From: Pseudomonadota bacterium
GTDB lineage: Bacteria > Pseudomonadota > Gammaproteobacteria > Pseudomonadales > Azotimanducaceae
Length of the DNA stretch: 36,536 nucleotides
Assembly: GCA_022571865.1 (NCBI GenBank)
Contig: JACZXA010000013.1
Coordinates: 1 to 36,536, forward strand
Direction of reading: 5' to 3'
Shown here: positions 17,012-26,034 of the stretch, piece by piece
Layout of the letters: each line of letters begins with the position of its first letter
Position numbering within the stretch: the stretch's first letter is position 1
Position numbers and translations under genes: made by a program
The notes under the pieces: model-generated
Database searches by the model: none
The model's input: the letters and a program-made list of their open reading frames with translations, nothing else
Told to the model about the DNA's origin: nothing

Positions 17012-17785
17012 ATGTTTGTGCGGCAGCTTCTTGGTTTCTTTATCTTGAATGTCGCCATGTTGGGCCATGGGGCCGGATTCAGTGACGGTGTGGACTCCAC
17101 CTGGACGCTTTCGACGACCAGCGGTAACTGCGTGTTGGAGCAAGGGGTGGGTGGCTATGCCGAGGCACGTTTTATAGGCGTCAGAGGGCAGCGCTTGCGG
17201 TTCGAGGTGCTCGGACATCGGGATCTGTTTGCTCCGGAGCCGGTGGACGTGCTCCGGGTAGCTCCTCCCTGGCACGCGGACTTTCCAAGCACGGATGTCA
17301 TTACCCAGGTACCACATAGCTCTGGAGGGGCAATAGGGGCAACTGACCCCGTTGCGACCCGGATCCTCATGAAGTTATACGAGGGGTTCGATACCCACCT
17401 CGCGCGTTCCGGTTGGTATGCGCCAGATACGGCTGTGGCGGTGGAAATCTCCAGCGTGAACTTTCGTCCACTATACGAGCACTTCATCGATTGCTTCCGC
17501 GGTCCATCGGCGGGTTCCTGGGCGGATATGGAGCGTACCCGGGTGAGCTACGACAGGGGTATTACGGCGTTGGACGCCGATGCCGAGGTGGACCTGAAAA
17601 ACGTTGCCGCCTGTGTACTCGCAGACAGCCAGGTCACCCGGGTTTTCGTGGACGGCCACACTGACGCGAGCGGTACGGAACGGAAAAACCAGCCACTGTC
17701 CAAACGGCGTGCCGAGTCGGTAGCCGCCTTCCTGCGTTCCAAAGGGGTCCCTAACGCTGAACCTCCACCCACGAATCGGCCTTGA
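17012..17785 (+). CDS. motY: MotY-like flagellar stator-ring protein, C-terminally shortened
   Basis: MotY forms part of the periplasmic T ring that holds flagellar stators; its C-terminal OmpA-like domain binds peptidoglycan. Residues 1-21 are a signal peptide (cleavage near GHG-A). Residues 22-150 match the MotY-specific N-terminal domain in layout, and an OmpA-like domain starts near 165. The peptidoglycan-contacting GHTDASGT and LSKRRAESV are present. The protein then ends with a proline-rich tail at residue 257, while MotY is usually about 290-295 residues. The final OmpA strand and the NRRV-type motif are missing. Only 69 bp separate the stop from argG and no other frame restores the missing part. 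The neighbours (rnt, argG) fit motY of Pseudomonas. It may be a decaying or altered gene. Confidence 0.75.
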   Translation: MFVRQLLGFFILNVAMLGHGAGFSDGVDSTWTLSTTSGNCVLEQGVGGYAEARFIGVRGQRLRFEVLGHRDLFAPEPVDVLRVAPPWHADFPSTDVITQVPHSSGGAIGATDPVATRILMKLYEGFDTHLARSGWYAPDTAVAVEISSVNFRPLYEHFIDCFRGPSAGSWADMERTRVSYDRGITALDADAEVDLKNVAACVLADSQVTRVFVDGHTDASGTERKNQPLSKRRAESVAAFLRSKGVPNAEPPPTNRP

Positions 17786-17854
17786 GAAATAGTCGGACAA
17801 GACCTTGGAATCAGGGGTAAGATTGCGCCCTTTTTCGCTGGCGTGGGGGCTTTC

Positions 17855-19072
17855 GTGGCTAGCAAGATCGTATTGGCCTATTCGGGTGGTCTGGATACTT
17901 CGGTCATCTGCCGTTGGCTGCAGGAAACCTATCAAGCAGAAGTCGTCACCTTCACGGCTGACATTGGTCAGGGCAAGGAGGTGGATCTTGCTCGCGCGAA
18001 GGCGCAAGCCATGGGTGTCACGGAGATCTTCATCGAAGACCTGCGTCGTGAGTTCGTACGCGATTATGTATTCCCCATGTTTCGCGCCAATACCCTGTAT
18101 GAAGGCGAGTACCTGCTCGGGACGAGCATCGCCCGGCCGCTGATTGCTCGACGATTGGTGGAGATTGCCGCCGAAACCGGCGCAACAGCGATTTCCCACG
18201 GTGCCACCGGCAAAGGCAATGACCAGGTGCGTTTCGAGCTGGGTGCCTATGCGTTGAACCCGGATATCACTGTTATTGCGCCCTGGCGTGAGTGGGATCT
18301 GAATTCGCGGGAAGCCTTGATGAATTACTGCGAACAACATCAGATCCCGGTGGATTACACCCGCGGTGATAAATCCCCCTATTCCATGGATGCGAACCTC
18401 CTGCACATCTCGTACGAAGGCGACCGCCTGGAAGATCCCTGGGTTGAGCCCGATGAGGATATGTGGCGCTGGACCGTGGCGCCGGAAGCCGCACCCGATC
18501 GAGCCGAGATAATCGAATTGGATTTTGTCGAGGGTGATCCGGTTGCGATCGACGGCGAACAGATGTTTGCGGAAGCCTTGCTACTGCGTCTCAACGAACT
18601 CGGTGGTGCGCATGGAATTGGTCGCAACGACATTGTCGAAAACCGCTATGTCGGCATGAAAGCACGGGGTTGTTACGAGACACCCGGAGGCACGATCCTG
18701 CTGAAGGCTCACCGGGCGATCGAATCCATCACGCTCGATCGCGAAGTAATGCATATGAAAGATGATCTCATGCCGCGATATGCCAAGTTAATTTACAATG
18801 GCTATTGGTGGTCGCCGGAACGCAAGCTGCTTCAAGTTATGCTTGACGAGTCACAGAAACCCGTCAACGGACGCGTTAGGCTGAAGCTCTACAAGGGTGT
18901 GGTATCGGTATTAGGCCGGTCAGCACCCCAGGACAGCCTCTATGATGCGGACGTCGTCACATTTGAGGACGACGGGGGCGCGTATCATCAGGCCGACGCG
19001 ACGGGATTCATTCGGTTGAATGCACTCAGGTTACGCCTGGGGGCAAGAAAAGGCCGAAAGCTTGTGGAGTAA
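17855..19072 (+). CDS. argG: Argininosuccinate synthase
   Basis: Couples citrulline and aspartate with ATP cleavage to argininosuccinate, the penultimate step of arginine synthesis, after ArgF. The N-type ATP pyrophosphatase P-loop [10 protein letters not shown] is at the N-terminus, followed by [15 protein letters not shown], which belongs to the citrulline/aspartate site. The total is 405 residues, normal for the family. I choose GTG 17855 because GGGGG lies 6-10 bp upstream and the protein then begins [12 protein letters not shown], as in homologues. A GTG at 17843 would add four residues. It is followed 2 bp later by an uncharacterised zinc-ribbon gene on the same strand. Confidence 0.97.
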   Translation: MASKIVLAYSGGLDTSVICRWLQETYQAEVVTFTADIGQGKEVDLARAKAQAMGVTEIFIEDLRREFVRDYVFPMFRANTLYEGEYLLGTSIARPLIARRLVEIAAETGATAISHGATGKGNDQVRFELGAYALNPDITVIAPWREWDLNSREALMNYCEQHQIPVDYTRGDKSPYSMDANLLHISYEGDRLEDPWVEPDEDMWRWTVAPEAAPDRAEIIELDFVEGDPVAIDGEQMFAEALLLRLNELGGAHGIGRNDIVENRYVGMKARGCYETPGGTILLKAHRAIESITLDREVMHMKDDLMPRYAKLIYNGYWWSPERKLLQVMLDESQKPVNGRVRLKLYKGVVSVLGRSAPQDSLYDADVVTFEDDGGAYHQADATGFIRLNALRLRLGARKGRKLVE

Positions 19073-19074
19073 AG

Positions 19075-19608
19075 ATGGGCAACTACCAGGTACTTTTCAG
19101 CGGCGAAGTTTCCAAACAGGCCAACGAAGAGACAGTACGTTCGAACCTAGCCCGAGAGCTGGGGATCGACGACCTGAAAGCGCAACAGTTGTTCAGCGGG
19201 CGGACCGTGGTCATCAAAAGCCAGCTTCAGCAAGAAGAAGCTTTGGATCTTCAATACAAATTTGCGAGCTTAGGCGCCGTATGTCGGGTGAAGGACCTCA
19301 CCCCGAAAAAGGCCGAGTTCCAGGCTGAATACAAGATCGACAAGAATGCCGGTGATCGCACGATGCGCGACATCACCGCCGTGCACCAGGAGTGCCCGCG
19401 CTGCGGTTACATGCAGCTCGAAACGACCCATTGCGCTCGCTGTGGCATCGACATTGCCGCGGCCAACCGGGCGAAGCATAAGGAAGATCTCATCATTCAG
19501 AAGAAGATCCGCGAACATCGTGCGGCACAAAATACGCTGCGAGCCGAAGCAGCGGAGTTGCAACCTGAGGCCAGGAAATCGGGCATTTTTTCCTGGTTGA
19601 AAAAGTAA
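19075..19608 (+). CDS. Uncharacterised zinc-ribbon protein
   Basis: A 177-residue protein with no named family that I can assign. Residues 1-85 form a compact alpha/beta domain (MGNYQVLFSGEVSKQ, then LFSGRTVVIKSQL, then LGAVCRV). I have the impression that this type of N-terminal domain recurs in gammaproteobacterial hypothetical proteins. Residues about 108-128 hold a zinc ribbon, CPRCGYMQ followed by CARCGIDI. The C-terminus is a charged helix ending in GIFSWLKK, an amphipathic tail that could touch the membrane. The ATG lies 2 bp after the argG stop, so it is probably co-transcribed and translationally coupled. Function unknown; no DNA-binding motif beyond the ribbon is visible. Confidence 0.85.
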   Translation: MGNYQVLFSGEVSKQANEETVRSNLARELGIDDLKAQQLFSGRTVVIKSQLQQEEALDLQYKFASLGAVCRVKDLTPKKAEFQAEYKIDKNAGDRTMRDITAVHQECPRCGYMQLETTHCARCGIDIAAANRAKHKEDLIIQKKIREHRAAQNTLRAEAAELQPEARKSGIFSWLKK

Positions 19609-19642
19609 CTTTGCAAATAAAATCCTTGGCGTTCTTCCCTGC

Positions 19643-20275
19643 TCATTCAATCTTCCCGGTGAACTCACAGAGGTCCTCGATCACACAAGACCCGCATCGC
19701 GGTTTGCGTGCAATACATACGTAGCGGCCGTGCAGGATGAGCCAGTGGTGCGCGTCGCGTTTGAACTCCTCCGGTACTACCCGCAGCAACCTGTCTTCCA
19801 CTTCGCGAACCGTTTTACCCGGTGCCACCCGGGTGCGGTTCGAGACGCGAAATATATGCGTATCTACGGCGATGGTTGGATGACCAAATGCGGTATTGAG
19901 CACCACGTTTGCGGTTTTACGACCAACCCCGGGTAGCGCCTCCAGAGCCGCTCGATCTTCGGGCACTTTGCTGTCGTGTTCTTCGAGAAGCTTGGTGCAG
20001 GTCTTGATGATGTTCTCGGCTTTGGTATTGAACAACCCGATTGTCCGTATGTAACTCTTGAGCCGCTTGACCCCGAGCGCCTTGATTGCCGCCGGGGTGT
20101 TGGCCCTGGCGAATAAGGGGAGGGTCGCTTTATTCACGCTGACGTCCGTCGCTTGTGCGGAGAGGATCACGGAGATGAGCAGCTCAAAAGGCGTCTGGTA
20201 ATTGAGCTCCGTGGTAGGTTTGGGGTTGTTGGCTTTCAGCCGGTTGAAGATTTCGATGCGAATCGTTTTGTTCAA
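19643..20275 (-). CDS. nth: Endonuclease III
   Basis: A DNA glycosylase/AP lyase that removes oxidised pyrimidines. The helix-hairpin-helix GPD core is visible as LPGVGRKTANVVL with the catalytic Lys, followed by AVDTH with the catalytic Asp. The C-terminal [4Fe-4S] loop C-x6-C-x2-C-x5-C is intact (CIARKPRCGSCVIEDLC). The frame is open much further upstream, but that part overlaps rsxE. The TTG at 20275 forms a TTGA overlap with the rsxE stop, has a GGGA site before it and gives 210 residues, matching the 211 of E. coli Nth. It is the last gene of the rsx operon, the usual position in gammaproteobacteria. Confidence 0.96.
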   Translation of the reverse strand: MNKTIRIEIFNRLKANNPKPTTELNYQTPFELLISVILSAQATDVSVNKATLPLFARANTPAAIKALGVKRLKSYIRTIGLFNTKAENIIKTCTKLLEEHDSKVPEDRAALEALPGVGRKTANVVLNTAFGHPTIAVDTHIFRVSNRTRVAPGKTVREVEDRLLRVVPEEFKRDAHHWLILHGRYVCIARKPRCGSCVIEDLCEFTGKIE

Positions 20276-20979
20276 GACGGTTCCCGATTGTTGGACGGTT
20301 GTCTCGAGCGGAATTTTTTCAGCAGTGCGTTGCCGAAGCCGAGTGCGAGTCCGGCAATGATGAACGCCCCCGGAGGCAAGGTGGCGATGAGGAGGCCTTG
20401 TTCGCTGACGTTGAAAGTCAGCTGCCAGCTTGCAGCAGTTGGTCCGAACAGCAACTCCATCCCGGCGAACAGCGTACCGTGCCCGATGAGCTCGCGGATT
20501 GCACCCAACGCCAGAAGCGCAATGGCGAATCCGCATGCCGTTCCGGCGGCGTCGAGGATTGTCTTCGCTAGTGGCTGCTTGCTCGCAAATGCCTCGATGC
20601 GGCCGACGATCATGCAGTTCGTGACGATGATCTGAACGAACAGCGCGATCCGCAGATACAGATCGAACGCAAAAGCCTGCAGGAGTAAAACGGTGCAGGT
20701 AGTAAACGTTGCGATGATGAGCACAAAACAAGGCAGGCGTGCGAAACTCGGAATCCAGGCGCGAATCATGCTGATCGTGCAATTGGAGCCAAACAGCACG
20801 AATGCGCTGGCCAGGCTCAAACCCAGCGCGTTGACCACATTGTTGCTCACCGCCAGCAAAGGGCATAAGCCGAGGAGTTGTACCCAGGCTGGATTATGGG
20901 TGATGGCGGCACGGCTGAAGGTCGACATCCGAGGTGACGTCCCGGGCGTGGTCCGAGGTGCGGCTATCGGTTCACTCAA
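20272..20979 (-). CDS. rsxE: Electron transport complex subunit RsxE/RnfE
   Basis: An integral membrane subunit of the Rsx/Rnf complex, paralogous to RsxA. NPAWVQLLGLCPLLAVSNN is the conserved first membrane segment, and about six hydrophobic segments follow, including FVQIIVTNCMIVGRIEAFAS with the conserved cysteine that in Rnf complexes helps bind a membrane [2Fe-2S] cluster with RsxA. The TTG at 20979 forms a TTGA overlap with the rsxG stop and has GAGG upstream, giving 235 residues (E. coli 231). An ATG at 20928 (218 residues) is the alternative. The stop overlaps the nth start. Confidence 0.93.
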   Translation of the reverse strand: MSEPIAAPRTTPGTSPRMSTFSRAAITHNPAWVQLLGLCPLLAVSNNVVNALGLSLASAFVLFGSNCTISMIRAWIPSFARLPCFVLIIATFTTCTVLLLQAFAFDLYLRIALFVQIIVTNCMIVGRIEAFASKQPLAKTILDAAGTACGFAIALLALGAIRELIGHGTLFAGMELLFGPTAASWQLTFNVSEQGLLIATLPPGAFIIAGLALGFGNALLKKFRSRQPSNNREPS

Positions 20980-21503
20980 CCTTTGCACCTCGAGCTTGCG
21001 AGCTCCGGATAAGCTGTCATGGCATCGAGGCCGCGCAATATTGCCTGGCTGGTAATCGTGGCGCCGGTTACCGCTTCGACGCCGCCGATCCGGGCAGGGT
21101 CGAGTCCCGCGAGATGTTGCAGCCACGGATGTTGCGACTGGCTGATGAAATCGGCAATGCCGGGAGTTTCCTGATGACGGGTCACGGAGACGCCCCGCAC
21201 CGTCGTCTGACCGTCTTTTTCCCGGGCCGTGTCGAGTTGTAGTGCCGCCAGTAGATGAATTGGACCACCGTATCCGCGCGTTTCGCCGCGAACCAGAACG
21301 AGACCGTTACACAGATGCCAGACATTCTCATCCCACTCGACTTTATCGATTGGTACGTCGAGAGCGGTGAGTTCGTTCACTTGTTGCCAGAAATGTGCGT
21401 TCTGGTTGTGTTTTATGTGCTCGGTCGTCGCTCGGTGCGTCAGCCCGAGTAGCAGCGCGCAAGCCAACGCGATACCGAGCAATGAACCTATCGCTTTAAC
21501 CAC
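20976..21503 (-). CDS. rsxG: Electron transport complex subunit RsxG/RnfG, covalent flavoprotein
   Basis: A single-pass membrane protein with a periplasmic FMN-binding domain. Residues about 5-22 are the membrane anchor (LLGIALACALLLGL). The flavin attachment motif TGATITS lies near the C-terminus; its Thr at about residue 151 is the expected covalent FMN site. ETPGIADFI is the other typical FMN-domain motif. GTG 21503 overlaps the rsxD stop by 8 bp and gives 175 residues, shorter than the 206 of E. coli but with both key regions present. A start further upstream would run into rsxD coding sequence. Confidence 0.92.
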   Translation of the reverse strand: MVKAIGSLLGIALACALLLGLTHRATTEHIKHNQNAHFWQQVNELTALDVPIDKVEWDENVWHLCNGLVLVRGETRGYGGPIHLLAALQLDTAREKDGQTTVRGVSVTRHQETPGIADFISQSQHPWLQHLAGLDPARIGGVEAVTGATITSQAILRGLDAMTAYPELASSRCKG

Positions 21504-22401
21504 GGGCCGGTACCAGGCGTTTGTCGAGATAAGGAGTTGCGCTGTTGGCCAGCAGGATGGCAAACGCGGCGCCGTCCGGGTAGTTGCCATACACTCGAAT
21601 TGCGAACGTCAGGCAACCGACGAGGCAGCCAAAAAGCAACTGGCCGCGATGTGTGACCGGGTGTGTCACCGGGTCGGTTGCGATGAACAACGCGACCACC
21701 ATGGTGCTGCCTGTGAAAAGGTGGAACATGGGCGAGCCGAGACTGCCTGAGCTGCCATTGTCGTAGCCAATGAGCGCGAGTATTGCGAGGCTTACGAGCA
21801 TCGCCGCGGGGACGCGCCACTGAGCAATTCTGAGTGCCACCAGTAGGACGCCACCGATGAGGAAGCAGAGATTGATCCACTCCCAACCGTACCCGCCGAA
21901 ACTACCGAAACCCTGATCGATGACCCAGATCTCGTCCACGGTCGCACCCAGGCGATATTTGAAACTCGTCAACGCGGTGGCGGCCGTGGTGCCATCCAGA
22001 GGGATGGGCCACAGTGCAAGCTGCTTGGGAAAGGAAACCAGAACGACGGCGTAACCGACCATGGCAGGATTGAAGAGGTTGTTCCCAAGCCCGCCATACA
22101 GATGTTTGGCGAGTCCCACCGCTACCGTGACCCCGATGGCAATTATCCACAGCCCAGTGCCCGGTGGGAGCGCACAGCAGAGCAACAGGCAGGTGACCGG
22201 TGTGCTGGCATCGGTCAGAGCGGGCGTGAGCGGACGTTTTTGCAACTTGAGACAGAGTGCTTCGACACAACCTCCAATGACTATCGCGAACGCAAAGTTC
22301 AGCCAGTATTCGATGCCGTAGAAATAGCTCAGCGCAATCATGCCTGGAAACAAGGCAGCCAATACCACCAGCATGATCTGTCGAGTTTTCAGGTTTACCA
22401 T
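21496..22401 (-). CDS. rsxD: Electron transport complex subunit RsxD/RnfD, covalent flavoprotein
   Basis: A multi-pass inner-membrane subunit carrying covalent FMN. The core NLFNPAMVGYAVVLVSFP, the flavin region ATALTSFK (Thr142 is the likely attachment residue by alignment to E. coli) and YPDGAAFAILLANSATP are all conserved. It has 301 residues against 352 in E. coli. The difference is mainly a missing soluble loop of about 40 residues before the flavin Thr and a short N-terminus. ATG 22401 overlaps the preceding rsxB/C stop by 7 bp, so translational coupling is likely. The frame is open upstream but that part lies inside rsxB/C. Confidence 0.94.
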   Translation of the reverse strand: MVNLKTRQIMLVVLAALFPGMIALSYFYGIEYWLNFAFAIVIGGCVEALCLKLQKRPLTPALTDASTPVTCLLLCCALPPGTGLWIIAIGVTVAVGLAKHLYGGLGNNLFNPAMVGYAVVLVSFPKQLALWPIPLDGTTAATALTSFKYRLGATVDEIWVIDQGFGSFGGYGWEWINLCFLIGGVLLVALRIAQWRVPAAMLVSLAILALIGYDNGSSGSLGSPMFHLFTGSTMVVALFIATDPVTHPVTHRGQLLFGCLVGCLTFAIRVYGNYPDGAAFAILLANSATPYLDKRLVPARG

Positions 22402-23303
22402 TTTCGCTGGCCCGAATGGTCTAATCGCTGCTCGCGTCTTGCGGCTTGGCTGGCTGCCTGTTGGGCGAGGCGTATTGAGCGGGAGGTGAAACGTTCTTTC
22501 GCCTGACTGGCCGCGAGCTCTGCCGAGCGCTGTTCGTGCAGTACGATTCTTGCGGTTCGAAAGTGGCCGACGAGATCGATGTCGCTGGGACAGACCGGGT
22601 TGCACAAACCACACTCGATGCAGGTGTCCATCCCCTTGTCAAGCGCGATGTCCCACTCTCCCGCGGCCACATGCCAGAGAAGTTCTTGAGGCAGAAGATC
22701 GACGGGGCATTGTTGCTCACAGAGCCCGCAACGAATGCAGGCGTTTGCAGCGTTTTTCGCTTGTTCTGGTGCTGCAGAAATTTGCTGGACCCTGGCTGCG
22801 GACTCGTGGGTCGCGACAAGGCTGATACAATCGACAGGGCAAGGCGCGATACAGAGTTCGCAGCCGGTACAGACGTTTTCGATCACCGTGTGCATGAATT
22901 GATGGGCACCGATGATCGCGTCGACCGGACAAGCTTCAATGCACAGATAACAGCCGATGCAGCGCGATTCGTCGATGACGGCCTTGTTGTGCGTGGCGGT
23001 CGTCGGTGGTGGCAGGTCGCGGCCTCGTGCCGAGGAAGCTAGGAGATTTCCGAGCGACCTGTGGGTTTCTGTGCCCCCGGGCGGGCAGAGGTTGATGGCT
23101 TCGCCCCGCGCCATGGCCTCTGCGTAGGGACGACAGCCCGGGTATCCGCATTGAGCGCACTGAGTTTGCGGTAACAGCGCATCCAGCGCGTCCACCAGCG
23201 TATCCGTGTCTGGACGAAAGCGACGATCGGCCCAGCAAAGAGCGATACCGACTGCAAGCGCCAATCCGGACAGCAAGGCCGCGGTTGTGACTATGGTGTC
23301 CAT
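22395..23303 (-). CDS. rsxB: RsxB fused to the C-terminal ferredoxin part of RsxC
   Basis: Residues 1-165 are a full RsxB/RnfB: a membrane anchor (4-24), the first [4Fe-4S] cluster with cysteines 49, 52, 57 and 73, and two ferredoxin clusters at 115-125 and 145-155. Residues 189-199 (CIRCGLCEQQCPVDLLP) and 228-238 (CIECGLCNPVCPSDI) followed by a charged, Ala-rich tail match the C-terminal ferredoxin domain of RsxC. The total is five [4Fe-4S] sites in 302 residues. The N-terminal NADH/FMN-binding body of RsxC is not in this operon; rsxD follows directly. A frameshift is unlikely because the frame is continuous and both neighbours overlap it. The ATG at 23303 forms TAATG with the rsxA stop. Electron input must come from another donor or from an unlinked RsxC body. 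Confidence 0.92.
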   Translation of the reverse strand: MDTIVTTAALLSGLALAVGIALCWADRRFRPDTDTLVDALDALLPQTQCAQCGYPGCRPYAEAMARGEAINLCPPGGTETHRSLGNLLASSARGRDLPPPTTATHNKAVIDESRCIGCYLCIEACPVDAIIGAHQFMHTVIENVCTGCELCIAPCPVDCISLVATHESAARVQQISAAPEQAKNAANACIRCGLCEQQCPVDLLPQELLWHVAAGEWDIALDKGMDTCIECGLCNPVCPSDIDLVGHFRTARIVLHEQRSAELAASQAKERFTSRSIRLAQQAASQAARREQRLDHSGQRKW

Positions 23304-23881
23304 TAGTCCGCAAACCCGGCAAAACCCATGAAGGCGAGTGACATGATGCCGGCGCTCACCAGGGTAATGGGTGCACCGCGAAACGATTGAGGTACGGATG
23401 CGCCTTCGAGACGCTCGCGCAGTGCCGCAAACAGCACCAATACGAGGGTAAAGCCGACCGCTGCTCCGATACTGAACACCACAGTTTCAAGGAAGGAAAG
23501 CGATTGACCCAGCGATGTCAACGCGACGCCCAGTACCGCGCAGTTGGTGGTAATGAGTGGCAGATAGATGCCGAGCGCGGTATGCAGGAGCGGGCTGACG
23601 CTGCGTAGAAATAGCTCGGTTAACTGTACGGCCGAGGCAATGATCACGATGAAGACGATGATGTTGAGGTAGGTCAGACCGAGCGGTACGAGCAGGCCAT
23701 GGTAGGCAAGGTGGCTCAAGCTCGCGGAGAGGGTGAGAACAAACGCCGTCGCGAAACCCATTGCCAGCGCGGCGTCGTAATCTCGGGTCACGCCCATGAA
23801 AGGACACAAGCCTAAGAATTGCGCGAGTACGAAATTGTTGACCAACAACGACCCAATCAGAATGAGGGCGAGATCGGTCAC
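23303..23881 (-). CDS. rsxA: Electron transport complex subunit RsxA/RnfA
   Basis: An integral membrane subunit with six hydrophobic segments, 192 residues as in E. coli (193). FVLAQFLGLCPFMGVTRDYD and IYLPLITTNCAVLGVAL are the two inverted half-repeats with the conserved cysteines that, with RsxE, can hold a [2Fe-2S] cluster in the membrane. The start is GTG at 23881. It lies 18 bp after the metG stop on the same strand, so the rsx genes are probably read from the metG transcript or from a promoter inside metG. Confidence 0.96.
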   Translation of the reverse strand: MTDLALILIGSLLVNNFVLAQFLGLCPFMGVTRDYDAALAMGFATAFVLTLSASLSHLAYHGLLVPLGLTYLNIIVFIVIIASAVQLTELFLRSVSPLLHTALGIYLPLITTNCAVLGVALTSLGQSLSFLETVVFSIGAAVGFTLVLVLFAALRERLEGASVPQSFRGAPITLVSAGIMSLAFMGFAGFAD

Positions 23882-23899
23882 GGTCTATCGTCCGTCAAC

Positions 23900-25948
23900 C
23901 TAACGAACGATCATGCCCGGCTCGGCACCTTCGTCGGGACTGATGAGAAAAATGTCGCTTCCGCCCGGACCGGCTGCCAGCACCATGCCATCAGAGACTC
24001 CGAAACGCATCTTGCGTGGCGCGAGGTTGGCGACGACCACCGTCAGCCGCCCTACCAGGCTTGCCGGGTCATAGGCGGCTTTGATGCCGGAAAAAACATG
24101 ACGTTGGTGGTCGCCGACATCGAGAGTGAGCTTGAGAAGTTTGTCGGCGCCCTTTACCGCTTCGGCCGCAACTATTTTCGCGACCTTCAACTCGACTTTC
24201 ATGAACTCGTCGATTTCGATAGAAGCCGTCGTTTCGCCAGCGGATTCGCCTGCTGTGTTTTCAACACCGTTTTCGCCGGCAGCGTTACCCCCGTCATCCT
24301 CCTCATCTCCGTCTCTGGAGGCTTCCACCACCCGCTCGAGCGCCTTGGAGTCCATCCGTGCAAATAGCGGTTCGAACGAGTTCACCGTGTGATTCTCGAG
24401 CGGTGTTTCGAGATCTGCCCAGCTCAAGGGTGCCACGTTGAGAAACGTTTCTGCTTTTTCAGCCATCTGCGGGAGGATGGGCTTTAGATAGATCACCAGC
24501 AGGCGGAAGATGTTGATCCCCTGACTACAGACCGCTTGCACCTCATCGCGCTGGTCCGGGTCTTTCATCATCGTCCAGGGTTCCTGCCGGGCAATGTATT
24601 GGTTGGTTCGATCGGCCAATGCCATGATTTCGCGCACGGCTTTGCCGGTGTCTCCAGATTCGTAGCAAGCGGCGATGGTGTCTTTGATGGCCGTGCCTGA
24701 ATTCCAGAGCGCCTCATCGTGTAACCTGTCCGCCAATTGGCCATCGAATTGTTTGGTCAAGAAACCCGCACAGCGGCTGGCGATATTCACCACCTTGCCC
24801 ACCAGATCCGAGTTCACCCTTTGCACGAAATCGGTCATGTTGATGTCGATGTCGTCTATCGTGCCGTTGCTCTTGGCGGCGAAGTAGTAGCGTAGATACT
24901 CAGGCTCCAGATGTTCGAGATAGGTGCTCGCGTTGATGAACGTGCCCCTCGATTTCGACATCTTCTTGCCATCCACGGTAATGAAACCATGGGTGTGGAT
25001 CTTCGTCGGTTTGCGGAAGCCCGCGCCGTCGAGCATTGCCGGCCAGAGTAGCGCGTGAAAGTTGATGATGTCTTTGCCGATGAAGTGGTGCACTTCGGTA
25101 CTGTTTTCTGCATCCCAGAATTCGTCAAACGTGAGCTCGTTGCGCGTTTCGACGTAGTGCTTGAAGCTCGCCATGTACCCGATGGGCGCGTCGACCCACA
25201 CGTAGAAGTACTTGTCGGTTGTCCCGGGAATCAGAAAACCGAAATAAGGTGCGTCGCGGGAGATGTCCCACGCGCGCAATCCTGCTTTGAGCCATTCGTC
25301 GAGCTTGTTGGCGACCTCTCTCTGCACCGCACCGCTTCTCAGCCAGGTGGTAAGCATGTTGGTGTATTGAGGCAGATCGAAGAAGTAGTGTTCCGAGATA
25401 CGCAGGATGGGTATCGCACCCGAGATGACCGAACGGGGATCTTGCAAGTCCGTGGCGTCGTAGGTGGCGCCACACTCCTGGCAGTTGTCACCGTATTGCT
25501 CCTCGCTCGAACACTTCGGGCAGGTGCCTGTTACGAACCGGTCGGCAAGGAAAATATTGCGTTCGGGATCGTAGAGTTGCTCCACCTCCCGGGTGAAGAT
25601 GAGCCCACGGTCTTTCAAGCGCTTGTAGATCAACTCACAGTAGTATTTGTTCTCATCGGAGTGGGTGGAATGATAGTTGTCGTGCTCGATGAGAAAGCCG
25701 CGAAAGTCGCCGGCATGTTCCAGTCCAACTCGCTCGATGAGCTCCTCCGGGGTAATCCCTTCCTCTTCGGCTTTCAACATGGTTGCCGTCCCATGGGTGT
25801 CGTCGGCGCAGACGTAGATGGTCGGGTTGCCTCTCAGTCGCTGGAACCGCACCCAGACATCTGTCTGGATATGTTCCAGCAGATGCCCTAAGTGGATCGA
25901 TCCATTCGCGTTGGGCAGGGCGCTTGTGACCAGGATACGACGGGACAT
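23900..25948 (-). CDS. metG: Methionyl-tRNA synthetase
   Basis: Class I synthetase charging initiator and elongator tRNA-Met. The HIGH-type motif is HLGH in [11 protein letters not shown] near the N-terminus, KMSKS is at residues 329-333, and a Cys4 zinc knuckle (CPKC, then CQEC) lies in the connecting domain. Residues about 575-682 form the C-terminal EMAP-II-like tRNA-binding and dimerisation domain, after a Glu/Gly-rich linker. The frame is open far upstream, but ATG 25948 gives [17 protein letters not shown], the normal family start, and 682 residues (E. coli 677). Divergent from apbC, as in many gammaproteobacteria. Confidence 0.97.
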   Translation of the reverse strand: MSRRILVTSALPNANGSIHLGHLLEHIQTDVWVRFQRLRGNPTIYVCADDTHGTATMLKAEEEGITPEELIERVGLEHAGDFRGFLIEHDNYHSTHSDENKYYCELIYKRLKDRGLIFTREVEQLYDPERNIFLADRFVTGTCPKCSSEEQYGDNCQECGATYDATDLQDPRSVISGAIPILRISEHYFFDLPQYTNMLTTWLRSGAVQREVANKLDEWLKAGLRAWDISRDAPYFGFLIPGTTDKYFYVWVDAPIGYMASFKHYVETRNELTFDEFWDAENSTEVHHFIGKDIINFHALLWPAMLDGAGFRKPTKIHTHGFITVDGKKMSKSRGTFINASTYLEHLEPEYLRYYFAAKSNGTIDDIDINMTDFVQRVNSDLVGKVVNIASRCAGFLTKQFDGQLADRLHDEALWNSGTAIKDTIAACYESGDTGKAVREIMALADRTNQYIARQEPWTMMKDPDQRDEVQAVCSQGINIFRLLVIYLKPILPQMAEKAETFLNVAPLSWADLETPLENHTVNSFEPLFARMDSKALERVVEASRDGDEEDDGGNAAGENGVENTAGESAGETTASIEIDEFMKVELKVAKIVAAEAVKGADKLLKLTLDVGDHQRHVFSGIKAAYDPASLVGRLTVVVANLAPRKMRFGVSDGMVLAAGPGGSDIFLISPDEGAEPGMIVR

Positions 25949-26001
25949 GACGGCAATAGTACGGCAGTTCGAAAAGAGCGCGACTATAACCGTAACCCTC
26001 T

Positions 26002-26007
26002 TATAAT
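26002..26007 (+). promoter_or_regulatory. Candidate -10 element for apbC
   Basis: A perfect TATAAT in the 86-bp metG-apbC gap, 27 bp before the apbC ATG. No convincing -35 hexamer is seen 16-18 bp upstream, so the assignment rests on the -10 box and position. Confidence 0.4.
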
Positions 26008-26034
26008 GCGCGTTCTTCGGGGTCGGTAGGCAGT

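Noticed and set aside
17471-18406. Minus-strand 311-codon frame over motY and argG
   Set aside because: Antisense to argG, whose motifs are intact; no independent support.
22395-23303. Fusion explained by a frameshifted rsxC remnant
   Set aside because: The frame is continuous, the linker is short, all five clusters are intact, and neighbouring starts overlap as in a functional operon.
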